From assembly GCA_030686995.1 (NCBI GenBank), contig JARVZY010002393.1, positions 372,001 to 436,000 of the forward strand: a stretch of 64,000 bases of DNA. Reading direction: 5' to 3'. Of the stretch, positions 12,064-23,960 are shown one piece after another (within the stretch, counting starts at the first letter, position 1; each line of letters begins with the position of its first letter). Both the position numbers and the translations under genes were made by a program. Source of the DNA: Artemisia argyi (lineage: Eukaryota; Streptophyta; Magnoliopsida; Asterales; Asteraceae). The notes beneath the pieces were generated by a model, which made no database searches, had not been told where the DNA came from, and saw only the letters and a program-made list of their open reading frames with translations.

Positions 12064-12465
12064 AGTCAACTACTCTGGCAACTGTTTAGCAACATGTGGG
12101 ACTATGGAAAAAACAAGTGTTTTAACCGAAAAAGATGGATTTTTGAGGATTGTTTACATAAAAAGCTGAACGATAAGGATGGAATTTTAAAAGATGCTGC
12201 GACCTGGTATGATTTTTCTTTTAAAGAGAGACCGACGTCAATGATAACGATATCTGGAACTCCAAAACTAAACTTCTACAGCACCGACTTTGGATGGGGA
12301 AAGCCGAAAAAGCATGAAGCTGTGGGGATCGATTAAGGAAAAGGGATCTCGTTGAGCACGAGCAAAGAATCAAATGAAGATCTTGAGATTGGTGTTTGCC
12401 TTTTGGCTGCAGAGATGGAGTCTTTTGTTCCTATCTTTAATGGTGAACTAGAGGAGTTCAGTTAG
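12064..12465 (+). pseudogene. BAHD acyltransferase C-terminal fragment (anthocyanin malonyltransferase-like)
   Basis: The plus-strand frames match the C-terminal half of BAHD acyltransferases: a YSGNC segment (12071 on), then after a frameshift KLNDKDGILKDAATW, GTPKLNFYSTDFGWGKPKK with the structural DFGWG motif near 12285-12299, and ESNEDLEIGVCL towards the end. A TAA stop at 12334 follows DFGWG, the frame resumes, and it closes with TAG at 12463-12465. The N-terminal half with the catalytic HxxxD motif is not seen. BAHD enzymes move acyl groups from CoA to plant metabolites such as anthocyanin glucosides. It lies inside the right part of the Mutator-like element and is best read as a captured, decayed gene fragment. 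Confidence 0.88.
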
Positions 12466-12982
12466 AATCATCATGTGAAAGTACCTTAAATTTCATATGA
12501 ATTCGTTATTATTTCTTCCTAGTTCATTTTCTCAACTTGTAATCGAAAGGGTTTTCATGTTAATCCTACATTGTAATCATGCGTCTGCTCTTCAACAAGA
12601 GTAAAGTTTCATATCAGATTTAATCTTTATAGTTGTTAATAATTCCATTGCTATTTTTCTGCAGAAATTTTAGAACAGTAATGATGTAACAATACTTGTT
12701 ACTGTTAGATTTTGGGTTGCTATTATTTCCCATCTGTTTTAAGACTACCTCATTATCAGAGAAGGGTTTGTAAATTAAGAAAAAAAGAAAGGGCATTTTA
12801 GTAACTTCACAAGTCACTTAACGGGCAGAAATAACGTCCGTCAGTCAAAAAAAAGTTTAGAGACCAACCGCGTGATTTTTAAAGAGTTCAGGGACGAAAA
12901 TGAAAAAAAAAATAGTTTAAGGACGATTTGCGCGAAACACGACAACTTTAGAGACCAACGGTGAAATTTTGTCTATATTAAA

Positions 12983-13329
12983 ACTGGCTCATGTTTCATT
13001 TATATCAAATGTGTACGAGGGAGAATATGTAATGTATGTCACGTAAAATATAATCTTAAACAAACTCGTATATATGATCACTAAAATCGTTCATGTTTCG
13101 TTATTCCAAGTTGTCGAATAAGTCTGCATGTTTCGGTATATGTACGATCACGTAAACTTGTTTTATTTCGTTAATATAAAGAAGACACTAAAGATATAAA
13201 CATTTACATGTCACGTTAAGTAAACAATGTGCAGCTCCTATATGTTTTGTGTATTTCGAGTTCGATTCGTTTTGCTTTGTCACGTTAATAAAACAATCTG
13301 CAGTAAACTTGTTTCATCCAAAATTCCAT
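12983..13329. other. Non-coding spacer after the Mutator-like element
   Basis: AT-rich, with repeated short phrases such as CATGTTTCG and ATGTCACGT(A/T)A. It may be the decayed 5' part of the neighbouring LTR. No coding signal is seen. Confidence 0.4.
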
Positions 13330-14998
13330 ATTTGCTTCTTGATTCTATATTAAGCCTAAAATCTAAATTGTCACTTGTAACCCTTAACTTTGATGGTTTT
13401 CACATTTTGACCCTACTCTATGGTAATCATCACATTAAGATTTTAACTTGTTTAAATTATCAATTAAAGTTAGACATTTGACTTATATAAACTTTAAATT
13501 TTGATAATTTATGCTTAATACCCTAAACTTTACTAAATTGTCATAATAAACCCTATGCTTTTATAAATGTCCTTTTAAACCTTAAAAATGTCATTAATTA
13601 TCAAATTTGCCTTTAAAAGTATGAAAAATTACTAATTCGAGAAACATACTAAATTCGGAAAGTTACTATTTTTGGAAAGCTGCTATAAGAGGAAAGTTAC
13701 TAAAAATGGAAAGATAATTAAAAGAGATAACTTAATGAATTTGAACGCTTTGTAATTCGTTATCCACTTTCTTCTAGGTCCGGTGAAGCGGGAGTGATCT
13801 TTCTTCTTTTGTTTCATCTTGGTTTTGTATGTTTCGGCGAAGGTACAGATATTCCGTACTCTTTCAGCAAGAGTACAACTACTTTCTCTCTCATGACCTT
13901 TTTCTCTCTTTTATATTTTTTTGCCTATCTTATTGGACCATTGATATTTGAACCTTTTGTTTGAACCTTTGACCTTTGCACCTTTGATTTAATACCAACA
14001 TATTGAACCTTTGATATTGGCCCATTGATCATTGACCTTGATATTGAACTTTTGGCATTGAACCTTTGAGTAAGACTTGGCACTTATTCTTTGATATTGA
14101 ACCTTGACTACATGAACCTTCAGTATTTACCCAGGTATTACTTGTTGTGGAGTAGCCACAACCATAGCATTGATGCACCAATGTTATGTACTCTAGTGGG
14201 GCTGGAGAGATGTCCCCCACCGTCCCTGAATTGTTATCGACTACTGCTATGATTATGATTTGTTTGCAGGGGCGTATGGATGCATCCTAGATTTGATTGA
14301 TTGATTGATTGTTTGATTGAGACTACTATATTGACTACATGCTGCAGAGGGCAATATGAACGTTCTATCATGTTCCATCAACACACTAAACGGATTTTTG
14401 TTTGGTGACTGGGTGTGCGTGCATTGCAACCCCTCACATATTGGGAGTTGATCACTCCATGTTGGGTTACTATTGGATTGGAATGTATACTGATTGGGCC
14501 TGGGGTAAAATACTGATTCTACATACATTACATCTTACACTTAACCTTGATATCTTTTGATTACCCATTTGACACCATATGTAATCCATCTTCATATTCC
14601 TTTGATTATTCCTAACTCTATTGTATCGCTTTGTTTTTATCTGTTCACTGAGCTTTTTATGCTCAGCCGCTTTCTTTTCTCCTGCGGCAGGTTTAGTAGG
14701 AAGCTGAGTTTATGGATGGAGAGATCATTTTGGGCTTAGAGGACTTCACCCTGATTAGCTACTTGCTGGACTTAGAGATAATTAGAAGCATTTGTATTTG
14801 GGCTTAGTATTTGATGGTTGGGCTTAGTATATTGTACTTGGGCGTAGTTCATTATTGTTGCTCTTTGGTATTTTGTACTTTGTTAGTTTTCCTTGTAACC
14901 CTTGTAAACTTTGTATGGTAATATATCTCCGTTTCGCTTGTGTTCTGATTTGACTCCATAATGTTACACTTTAGCCCTTCTCGGGTTGGGGTGTTACA
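13330..14998 (+). mobile_element. LTR remnant, family C, copy 2
   Basis: It shares with copy 1 the repeated TTTGAACCTTTGA-type tract, the GATGCACCA block, the GGGNGCGTATGGATGCATCCTA block, the twin hairpins and the terminal GGTTGGGGTGTTACA. No primer-binding site follows at 14999 and no matching duplication was found at the 5' side, so it is a 5'-truncated or decayed solo LTR. The start is approximate. Confidence 0.65.
14648..14688 (+). repeat. Conserved twin hairpin in family C LTR (copy 2)
   Basis: CTGAGC..GCTCAG followed directly by GCCGC..GCGGC, as in copy 1. Confidence 0.7.
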
Positions 14999-15074
14999 CA
15001 TCCGAAGTTAACTGAATTTGTTGAATCTCGACCATCAAAGCAACAAACATATCCCTAATTTTCCACCCTCAAAT

Positions 15075-15325
15075 TGCCTACTCTATTGCCAATTACATCG
15101 ATTATTAGACCAACGATCAGCTACATAATCTTTGTTAACATCTAGGCAGTATAACCTATCATATCTTCGATATAGCAAACTATCCCCAAGCCACACATCA
15201 TTCCAGAACCTTACCTTCGAGCCACATCCTAGTTTGATACGGATAGAATTGTTTGGAATAACATTACTGTTACATAGATCATGAATAGTAGAAACCACAT
15301 TAGCCCAAGTACCATGCATAGAACA
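15075..15325 (-). mobile_element. LINE (non-LTR retrotransposon) 3' coding fragment
   Basis: On minus, 15319-15083 reads a peptide typical of the region after reverse transcriptase in plant LINEs, with phrases NNSIRIKLGCGSKVRFWNDVW and GDSLLYRRYDRLYCLD matching the usual G-(K/N)G-x-FW-(N/D)-D-W pattern. About 80 codons remain; the reverse transcriptase core is absent. It is a short decayed fragment beside an LTR remnant. Confidence 0.75.
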
Positions 15326-15340
15326 CTAAGCATTAATTTA

Positions 15341-17976
15341 TCAGTTTTGGGTGAACTTTGTTAATTAGCAAAGTTGTGTGGGTTTTTGCTCTCTTTTGTT
15401 TGTAAGAGTTCACAAAATTGTTTACTCAGTTAGTAGTATAATTTGTGCTCAGGTTGAGCATATGATTGTTGTTGGTTTTGATTGTTTCGTGTTTGAGGTT
15501 TTAAGTACCCGGGTGGGAGAGTGAGTTATTTTGTCAAATGTTTTCCCTATTAGCAAGATGATATTGATTTTTTTTGAATCTCCTGATATCGTTCCCTAAA
15601 GTTTGCTATCAAGAGGAGATATTGATTTATTTCAGTTGATGATTTTTTAGCGGTTTTTGCCTGCGATTATCGTGATTTGGCTTTTGTTTTTGCCATCATA
15701 TTTTTCCATGCTCTTTTGGCTAGGTAGTGCTAAGCATTCCTGAGCAACAATGTAAGCACCCAAAGAGACGTAACCTGTTGACTCCTAGGCGGGGGTAGAG
15801 TACGTCAAGTTTTCGGTTACCCCTGGGATCATTGTTTCGGACTTGGTTTAGGTTTGTAAGGGTTTTATGTAACCATGTGGCTAGCTGTTTTTCCAAGGAT
15901 CCAGGGGTTGTTATATGACGTTTGTTTCCTGCGATTATGTTGTTTCCCTTTTGATAGTTTCACCGGGAGGTTCATTGCAGATTTTTCAGACCTAGGTACT
16001 GGCTAAGTATTTCAATTTTGAGAAGAAATTATTGTTGATCAGATACTGTTTACCAGTTAGAGATCTAGGTTTTTATCCTTTCCGTTTCTGGAATCCTTTT
16101 TCGGGAACGCCAACAGTCTTGTCGAAGAATGTGACTTAAACTTGTTTAAGCCTTTGTCTCCTATTAGAGTGATGTGATGCATTTTATAAGCCTTTTAGGC
16201 TTTAATAATGCATTTCCAAGGTTAGTATGCATGGGTCACAGTTGTTTGAGTCTCTTGTATTGTTGTATGTTTGCACAATTTATTAATGAAAAGTTTCATT
16301 ATTGTTGAACGACTTTACTTTTGTAGAATATGCTATGTATTCTTTATGCAAGCCTTTTCAAGCGTTACTTTGATGTTTGTTGATTTTTTTTTAGTTTTGA
16401 AGCGTGATGAAAATGAACTTGCCATGTTTAACCTTTCAGCATTACGACTTGTCTTTTTTGGGTGTGTTCTTTAAACTATTTAGGTGGTAGGAAGCGTTTA
16501 ATTAAGGGCGTTACACACCTAATTATGAAGTTGTTTTTTATGTAAAAGAGATTTTTTCAAGATAAGTTTTTCTCAGTTTGAGGCATTTTTCAAGATGCCC
16601 GAGCTTAATTTTCTCGATTGCGAAGCTTCTTAGATTTTTGCTCGGTTATTCATTTTATAAGGATGTGGTGTTATCTCTAGGGCTATTGTGCATGGTTGTT
16701 TGTTGTCCCTCAAGTTTTTATGAGGTGGTCATGTGACGTTCAGGGCAAGGATGCCTGATTTTGTGATGTTGTGTTGTTTTGTTTTTATAAGCTATTGAAG
16801 CGTTATAAGGTGTTTTTGTTTTGTGAATGTCTTACGATTTTTATTTTGGTGTTTGTAAATATTTGTCAGGATAGATTAGCCTGGTTGTTTATGTTTTCAG
16901 CCTCTGAGGTGCATATGGCGTATTTGCCTAAGTATCAGCGTTTTATAAGTGTTTTTATTGTTTCTAAGGTCAACGTGCATGTTCAGTGGGTTGTTTTATG
17001 ATGGGAAGAGGTCTTCCCAGGACCTTCATGCCCAGTGGATGTGTTTTGAGCTTTATGAATTTATGTATGTGTGATCCTTGTAGAAGGCATGTTTGTGTAT
17101 TTTTTATTTATTTTATTTTATTTATTTATTTTCTTTTTTTTTTTTGTAATTTGGCGAAATGTGTGTCCGGTCTTCATAAACTTTTCTTAGTATCATGAAG
17201 TGCGTGTTCTTTTCAGGGCATGTTTTCTAGGTGAATATTGTTTGTTCCATATAAGCTTTGGAAGCGTTATAGGGTACGTTTGTTTCTAAGTCCCCCTAAT
17301 GTTTTGTGAGGGTTTGTCAGGATACATTAGCCTGATTATTTTATGTTTTTGTAAAATTAATTTACTTAACAAGGTAAATTAGCATGTCGATTTCATATCA
17401 GGATAGATTAGCCAGATGTTTTCGTGTCAGGTTAGATTAACCTGATGTTTTCATGTCAGGATAAAATTAGCCTGATGTTTTCCTATCAAGATAGAATTAT
17501 CTTGATGTTTTCGTTTCAAGATAGAATTATCCTGATAATTGTATATCCTTGGTATGGTATGAGAGTTTATGTTTTCCATCGACAATATTTGTCTAGGTCC
17601 CGTTAACCGTGTAGGTGTTTATGGGATTGTTGTTATTTGCCTTGTGAGCCTTTTAGGCATCATGAGGTTGTATCAGGGTGTCTTTGCCTGATTATTGTTA
17701 TGTTTTGTTTATAAGGTCTTAGAGTAGCACTGTAGAGAATCTTTGTTTTCCGGTTGGTAAGCCTTTCAAGCGTTACATGATTACCAATTTTATCTTTTTG
17801 AGCCTTTTAGGCATTATAAAGTTTGTTTTGAAAAGCCTTTCAGGCGTTGATGCATTTTTTTCTTATCAGGATGTCCCTGGTTTGTTTATGCCTTAGACGT
17901 TGCGGGGTCTGAATGTAACTCTGTTGAGAGTTTTTGTTGGGGATCTATGAATCTTATAGATATTGTGTATTACTAG
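15341..17976. other. T/G-rich non-coding tract with many small hairpins
   Basis: The plus strand is strongly T/G-biased, with no sustained coding frame. Small palindromes of two kinds recur: AGCCTTTTAGGCTT-like (16186, 17651, 17800, 17834) and CAGGATAGATTAGCCTG-like (16741, 16868, 17318, 17400-17540, 17675). The tract could be the long LTR or non-coding part of an unrecognised retroelement. No element ends were found. Confidence 0.5.
17395..17541 (+). repeat. Tandem hairpin repeat, five units of about 30 bp
   Basis: Each unit has the form TCAGGATAGATTAGCCTGA plus TGTTTTC. Stem arms change together between units: CAGGTTA..TAACCTG in the second and CAAGATA..TATCTTG in the fourth, so pairing is kept while sequence varies. 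Confidence 0.8.
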
Positions 17977-19375
17977 TAGGGGTGGAAACGAGCCGAGCTG
18001 AGCCGAGCCCGAGCCAGCCAAAGCTCGAGCTTGGCTCGTTTATATTTTAGAAAGCTCGAGCTCGAGCTCGGCTCGATTCGAGCCTTATTATTTGAGCTCG
18101 AGCTCGGCTCGTGTTATTATATATAAAGTTCGAGCTCGGCTTGGGCTCGGCTCGTTTATGATGAGCTTATATAAAGCTCGAGCTCGGCTCATGTTTTGAG
18201 CTCGTTTGTTCTTGGTCATCTTTGGTCCAAATTGGTAAGTACTCATTTTAACTTTATGTTCACAAATTTTTTTAACTAGTAGTTCTCGATTTAAAGATAC
18301 GCGTTCTTTTTATTTGCTTGGTCTAAATATGTTGAAAGACAACTGGTTAAAACATTTGTATTTTCATATATACTAGTACTAGTACAATGGTATTTCAAAA
18401 CCAGTAAAAAAAGCCAATGGTTTTCTGATGGGAGGTGATTTGCACACTCCACCAATTTATTTGCACACTCAAAATTTTGTGTTATGACATTTATACCATT
18501 AATATTTGTGTTTTGATTTGCACACTCCACTAAGTGATATAAGGGTATAAATGTCATAACACAAACATTTTGAGTGTGCAAATCAATTAATGGAATGTGC
18601 AAATCACTTCCCTTTTCTGATAGTATCTAACAAACAACTACAAACCTACATCACTTTCACCCATCACTGTTTTGAATGGAAAAAAGACACATCAAAGATC
18701 TCAGATTCTTAACTTGTTTTCATAAATCATAATAGATTCACAAGTTTTTTTAAGAACACATCATAGATCTTTTTCAAAAGATTACTTCGTTTAAATATTC
18801 GAAAGGTATATAAAGAAAAAACCTATAACAAAATTGTTATGATTTTTCTTTCTTTCATTTAAAGAAAACACAAAGCAAAAACAAGTAAAACGAGTACCTA
18901 CCTGAGACCTTTACAAAGATCTTACGCTGAAACTTGTGCTTGATTCTTTGTGGTTGGTTTTTCAGTAGATAAAAACCATAGGAAAGTTGTGTTTTGTGAG
19001 TTGTTTAATCAAAAGAAAGAAGTGAAGGGATAAGACTATTGTTTGGATTTTCTAAAAGAATAAATTGGTTGTTGCATTTGGTTTACAAGAAAAGGTTATT
19101 GTGATTGTAATTCGTTGATTGTGAGTTAAAAGAACAAGGGACAAATTTTTTTTAATTGTGAGCCTAAACGAGCCTACTCGAAATATGTAGGGCTCGTTTA
19201 GGCTCACGAGCCTACTCGAGCTTTTGTATAGAGCTCGGGCTCGAGCTTTATTATTAAATGAGCCCAAACTTAGGCTCGAGCTCGGGCTTGAGCTTGTTTA
19301 GGCTCGGCTCGTTCGAGCTTTTTACCGATCCGATCCCGAGCTTTTCACGAGCGGCACAACTCGTTTCCACCCCTA
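17977..19375. mobile_element. Non-autonomous hAT-like element, GAGCTCGAGC-rich ends
   Basis: The ends are TAGGGGTGGAAACGAG and its exact inverse at 19360-19375. An 8-bp near-perfect duplication flanks it: TGTATTAC at 17966-17973 and TGTATTAG at 19376-19383, with three extra bases on the left. Both subterminal regions (17995-18205, 19160-19330) are packed with GAGCTCGAGC and GGCTCG motifs, probably transposase-binding repeats. There is no transposase. A Mutator-type MITE is nested at 18430. Confidence 0.75.
18430..18612. mobile_element. Mutator-type MITE, 183 bp
   Basis: Inverted arms start GGGAGGTGATTTGCACA and GGGAAGTGATTTGCACA, and contain TGTGTTATGACATTTATACC and its inverse. A perfect 9-bp duplication TTTTCTGAT lies at 18421-18429 and 18613-18621. 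It is nested in the hAT-like element. Confidence 0.9.
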
Positions 19376-19383
19376 TGTATTAG

Positions 19384-19667
19384 GTCTTGTTTGCGAAGTG
19401 TTTAGGATTAGGTACTTGTTATTCCTGTTGGCGTAAGCTCCACGACCTTTCTTTACTTACACGAAACGCCTTCTTTGTCTTCTTGATACTACACGATCAC
19501 CTTTAGGGTTTCTTGGTGATTATCACTTCTTGGACAACATTAAGCATCCACCAGTACTGCACATGTAGAACTAGGGCTACAAATCTATACAAGTTAAGCA
19601 AGAACAAAACCGAGTAAATACCCTCATTGACAAGGGTATCGACTTGGTGTATGTCAATTTATAGTCG
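19384..19667. other. Spacer left of the gypsy element
   Basis: No coding frame. Together with 28815 onward it is the pre-insertion sequence of the gypsy element. Confidence 0.5.
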
Positions 19668-19672
19668 ATCAA

Positions 19673-22108
19673 TGTCACACCCCGCCATGGCGGAAACGCG
19701 AGGATGTAACTTTATGGATATCATCACAACACATGGTGTCTATATAGAGAATAACTACATGCAATAAAAATGGCAAAGTATAGACACAAAGTATCATAAC
19801 AATACCCAAAAGATAACAACATGATAAACTCCAAAAACACAGATAAACCACTTCCAATGCAACTAAGGTCTCGTCTAATCACTTCCTTCTATCATAGCCT
19901 TAGAATGCTCACCTGAAAATGATGCTTAAAATGTCAACATAACGTTGGTGAGATTCATAGGTTTAAGACTCATACACGCTAAGCAACCAAAATCATTGTG
20001 ATTATAAAATATAGTTGGACAAATAATTACTGTTATCATATAAGCTACATGCATTCACAAGGCAACATCACACATAAGGCAACCATTGGGCGGAACGTGC
20101 CCACCGATCCAAATTCACAACATACCGGGCCGGAACGTGACCCCCGCTCCAAAAAATGGGTAAATTAATACCCTCCGATCGGACCACACAGAATAAAAGT
20201 GAGTAGGGCTGCTACTCTCCAATTAGGTCGTATGCACAAGCAACAGGGTAAGCACCCTCCCAATTGGACCACACAGAATCACACATCATATCATTACCGT
20301 TCACATATAGTATAAATACGATAACATTAAAAGTCCGAGCTCTTTAACACACATACACATAATCACAATAACTCAAATCATTTAAGACAAGCATCATTCC
20401 CATCCCAAGTTTAAAACAAGTTAAAAAGTGGGACTATGAACTCACCTCAAAACTTGCAACTTCCACAAAACAAATCACAATCTATAACACACAAAAATAA
20501 ATCCACATTACACATGGTCAAACTAAAAGCTATAACCCATGTAATACTCATATGATGGATGTCTAAGACTCATATGACCCACCATGGATCTCCTAGACAC
20601 CATACTAACCACCACCATAACCTAACACTCACTAAATCCCTTGCACTCTTAAAATCAGAAAACGCAGAATTTTTGGGTACATTCGCCCACATAAAATCAC
20701 GACAAATAAAGCTCAACAACTCACACCAAAATTTCACCATGGTCTCTCATAAGCATAGAAGCTAATCCCAGAAGGCCATGGACCAATAACACACCCAAAT
20801 ACTTAAAAGAAAATCAAACTTGTCAACTACTCAAATTCGGATCTGAATGCACACCAAAAAGTTTTGATTAACATAAAATACTTTCACAAGTTTTTATCGC
20901 GAATCCTTTTCGTGGTAGTTTATTATAACCTAATACTTAACTAATCCAGAAGGGCTAGTCAAAATACCACTTTTACAACCACAAAACACCCTAAAACTTT
21001 TACCTAAATTCTGTCCCGGTTTGACAGCTTTGACACCTTAACAAAGAAAAATCAAAAGACCAACTTCCCAACCTTGAAATCAATCGTGGCTGGACTATTT
21101 GGAAAGCTCTTTCATTAAACTTCAATTTAGACCTAAAATTCGTGACTTAACTCTTCACCATCTGTTATTTACACTCACATCTTTACAGCCATAGTTTTCC
21201 GTCCAAACCCTAACACATAAACTAACATGTTTTACACTCAATTCTCTTCACCAGTCATCATAATATAATCATTAATTGATCACATCATGTTTTAATTAAT
21301 TAATTTACAGAAATTTACAAACCCTAGATCCATCATACTTAATATTACATGAATTTGAATAATTAATCAACCAATTGAACATGTATTTTAAGAATTTTAC
21401 CTTGATTCTTGATTATTGCTTCCTAATTATAAACCCTGATTTTTTTCTTCTTCCTTGGCCTCCCATGAATGACCAAAATCATTAAAAAAAAACTTTTGAG
21501 GGTTGTTTGGTTTGTATTTATATTAATTATGGATAATCTTTGGGCCTAAGAGTCATATTTGGACTCAAATTTGGTTTCTTTTTTCCCCCTTATCCCTTCT
21601 AGCTGATTTTTTACCATATACATACATATATTTTTATTTATTTTTATTAAATTAATTTATTACACTCAAAACCGCATACTTTTCATAATTTATGTATTCC
21701 CATATCGAAACCTAACATCTTTCGCGATAAACCTTAATTTTACGACAAACCAGAAAATATTCATTTTCAAAATAAAGTTTCCAAAAATAGAATTCCACAC
21801 TCTTTTGAAATATAACTCATAAAAACAAAACACACATAACTCGCTTACGCTCATTAACTTGAACGAAGACTCGTTATGCAAAATCACAAAAACACCAAAA
21901 ACTATACAAGTCATTTCTACACCACAAAGGTGATCAAAATGAACTTTCCCAAATTCCAAACTTTCCAAATCACAATAAATCATTTACGCAAAGGGATTTA
22001 GTGCTAAAACTCACCTATATCACCCCAAACACCTAAGACACACCAAATAAACATCAACCGATTCAAGACTATCAGTCAAACTGACCTGCCAAAACAACGG
22101 TTGTTACA
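19673..22108 (-). repeat. 3' LTR (sense) of the gypsy element, 2436 bp
   Basis: Direct copy of 26350-28809, preceded on the sense strand by a polypurine tract. At the position of the TA microsatellite it has only a short TATACATACATATA stretch. Confidence 0.9.
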
Positions 22109-22125
22109 TCATCCCCCACTTAGGG
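22109..22125 (-). other. Polypurine tract of the gypsy element
   Basis: On minus, AAGTGGGGGATGA directly precedes the TG of the 3' LTR, where plus-strand priming takes place. Confidence 0.8.
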
Positions 22126-22499
22126 AAATCACGTCCCGAGATTTCAACTACTATTGTCACCACTCACAACAGCAAAAGAAAATTTATGGATTTTTAAGCG
22201 GATAAATACCACACCATAAAATCACAGAGAAAGAATCGCAAAAATGTGAACCGACTAAATACTCGAATTCACACGATAAAAAAACATTTCGTCACTCCAA
22301 CGATACACGCAAATAGATACACTCCCCGATTAATAACGCCAATGATCAAAACGACTTCTCACAGGTAGGTATGATACCCTCAAACCAAAATAAAATCCAA
22401 ATGGTAACCGCAGGAAACACCACGTATAATGGATACACACAAAACAAACATTAATTACATCTGATTCCTCACGCTCCCAAGTAAACTCAGGACCACGCT

Positions 22500-23560
22500 T
22501 AGAATCCCACCATACCTTTACCAACGCTATCTCACCACACTTCAAACCCTTTACATCTCGATCCATAATCTCATTAGGTTTCTTGACAAAACGGAGGGTC
22601 TTGTCAACCTTACTTTCATCTATTGGCACATGCGGACTAGCATCCACCAAACACTTCTTTCAATTAGATAAGTGAAACATATCATGTACACCACTTAATT
22701 GCTCAGCTTACTTCAACCGGTATACCACAAATCCAATCCTTTCCAAAATCTCAAATGGTCCTATGTATCTTGGTGCTAGCTTGCCTTTCTTACCGAAACG
22801 CACAACACCCTTCCAAGGAGATACTTTTAACCTCACAATATCACCAACACCAAACTCTAAGGGCTTACGGAAATAATCCGCATAACTCTTTTGGCAATCT
22901 CTTGCTGCCTTAAATCTCTCTCTTAAATCTGAAAACCTTATTCGTAGTCTCTCGTTTTAGTTTAGGACCAATTAGTTGGCTTGTCCCAACCTTTGCCCAT
23001 AGAACAGGTGATCTACATTACCTTCCATACAACTCTTCACACGACACATACTCAATACTAGAATGATAATTGTTGATATAGGAGAACTCAGCTAAGGGTA
23101 AATGTATACCCCAGCTTCCCCCAAAATCAAACACACCCATGCTCAAAGCTCACCATCCAACGCCTGATTTGTACGATCACTTAGTTCACTTATTAGAGAG
23201 TGATAAGTCGTACTCCTCTACATACATGTTCTTAAGACTCTATAACACATTTACCACTATCGCGAAGTAAGTATTTCATCATGTTTCTTGCAACACCCCA
23301 TGGCTCATTACCAACTCACCGAACGAAAAGTCTCGCCTACTCCTCCATACATCTCTTGCAAAGGTAGTGATATGTCTTATCCATTCTCGAATGTATCAAA
23401 TACCTTGCATGACTGCTGTCCTTACGCTTCCTCTCAATAGAACCAATAATGGTCCCCAAAGTACATTCCTCTATCTTCGTTCCTTTCCATTTACTGGTCT
23501 AAAGCAAGTAATCATTCTTCTTACATGTTCTCATCCTTGAACCACTCTCTCTAGGCTGTC
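22500..23560 (-). pseudogene. Decayed gypsy integrase C-terminal half
   Basis: Minus frames read LPLAEFSYINNYHSS, then QKSYADYFRKPLEFGVGD, LKVSPWKGVVRFGKKGKLA, PRYIGPFEILERIGFVVYRL, and finally KVWWDSKRGPEFTWERE. These are the standard blocks from the integrase core end through the GPF/Y module in Asteraceae-type gypsy polyproteins. Several frameshifts and stops interrupt it. Confidence 0.85.
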
Positions 23561-23649
23561 AACATCATCCCCGTAACTCCGAACTGAATTATCATAATCA
23601 TTGCCCAACAACATCTAAGTTTCACTCGTTCACTCCCGCTCAGTGCTCT

Positions 23650-23930
23650 TACCACGATGCCCGCCCTTCCTTGATGGTGGCAAATCAGACAATCGTAGTC
23701 ACTGAGAAATTCCACACCCAACTTCTCTTCTACATATATTAGCCTCTTGTCAAATATATGTTAAAGATTCTTATGATCTGTGTAGATAACACTTTCTGCT
23801 CCATACAAATATCATCTCCAAGTTCTACTCCCCAACTCTAAGTCACGTATCACATAGTTCCTCATATGTTTCTTCTACCTCCGCGATGCCTGAAGAACGT
23901 ACATCTTGAAGCCGAACTTATCACTTGGAC
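23650..23930 (-). pseudogene. Decayed gypsy RNase H domain
   Basis: Minus frames read KKHMRNYVIRDLELG, then YTDHKNL, then FLSDYDCLICHHQGRA, matching the plant gypsy RNase H pattern (DLEL, YTDHKSL, DY.C.I..H.GKAN..AD.LS). Stops and substitutions are frequent and the final catalytic ADALS block is altered. It is non-functional. Confidence 0.8.
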
Positions 23931-23960
23931 ACTTGGCAAACATCCTCTTCTTCTTCAACG

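Larger units (their letters stand above)
7121..12973. mobile_element. Mutator-like element carrying gene fragments (Pack-MULE-like)
   Basis: The 5853-bp element is bounded by long imperfect terminal inverted repeats, left about 7121-7312 and right about 12782-12973. The left end starts GACTAAATTTTGCCG and the right end, reverse-complemented, GACAAAATTTCACCG; both continue with matching GTCCNTAAACTT and GGACGTTATTTCTG blocks. A perfect 9-bp duplication TATATTAAA flanks it (7112-7120, 12974-12982), the hallmark of Mutator transposition. No transposase reading frame is visible. The interior has an acyltransferase fragment on plus and exon-like pieces on both strands, with intron-like spacers retained, which implies capture from genomic DNA. 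It also hosts a 169-bp MITE, a SINE-like element, a 44-bp poly(A) and a long TA repeat. Confidence 0.9.

Noticed and set aside
3492..14998. LTR copies at 6 kb and 15 kb as the two ends of one retrotransposon
   Set aside because: No primer-binding site follows 6079, no shared target duplication was found, and the space between is mainly the Mutator-like element.
22330..22650. Separate chromatin-type gene suggested by the WWDSKRGPEFTWERE region
   Set aside because: It is the C-terminal end of the gypsy integrase, in frame order with the rest of the element.
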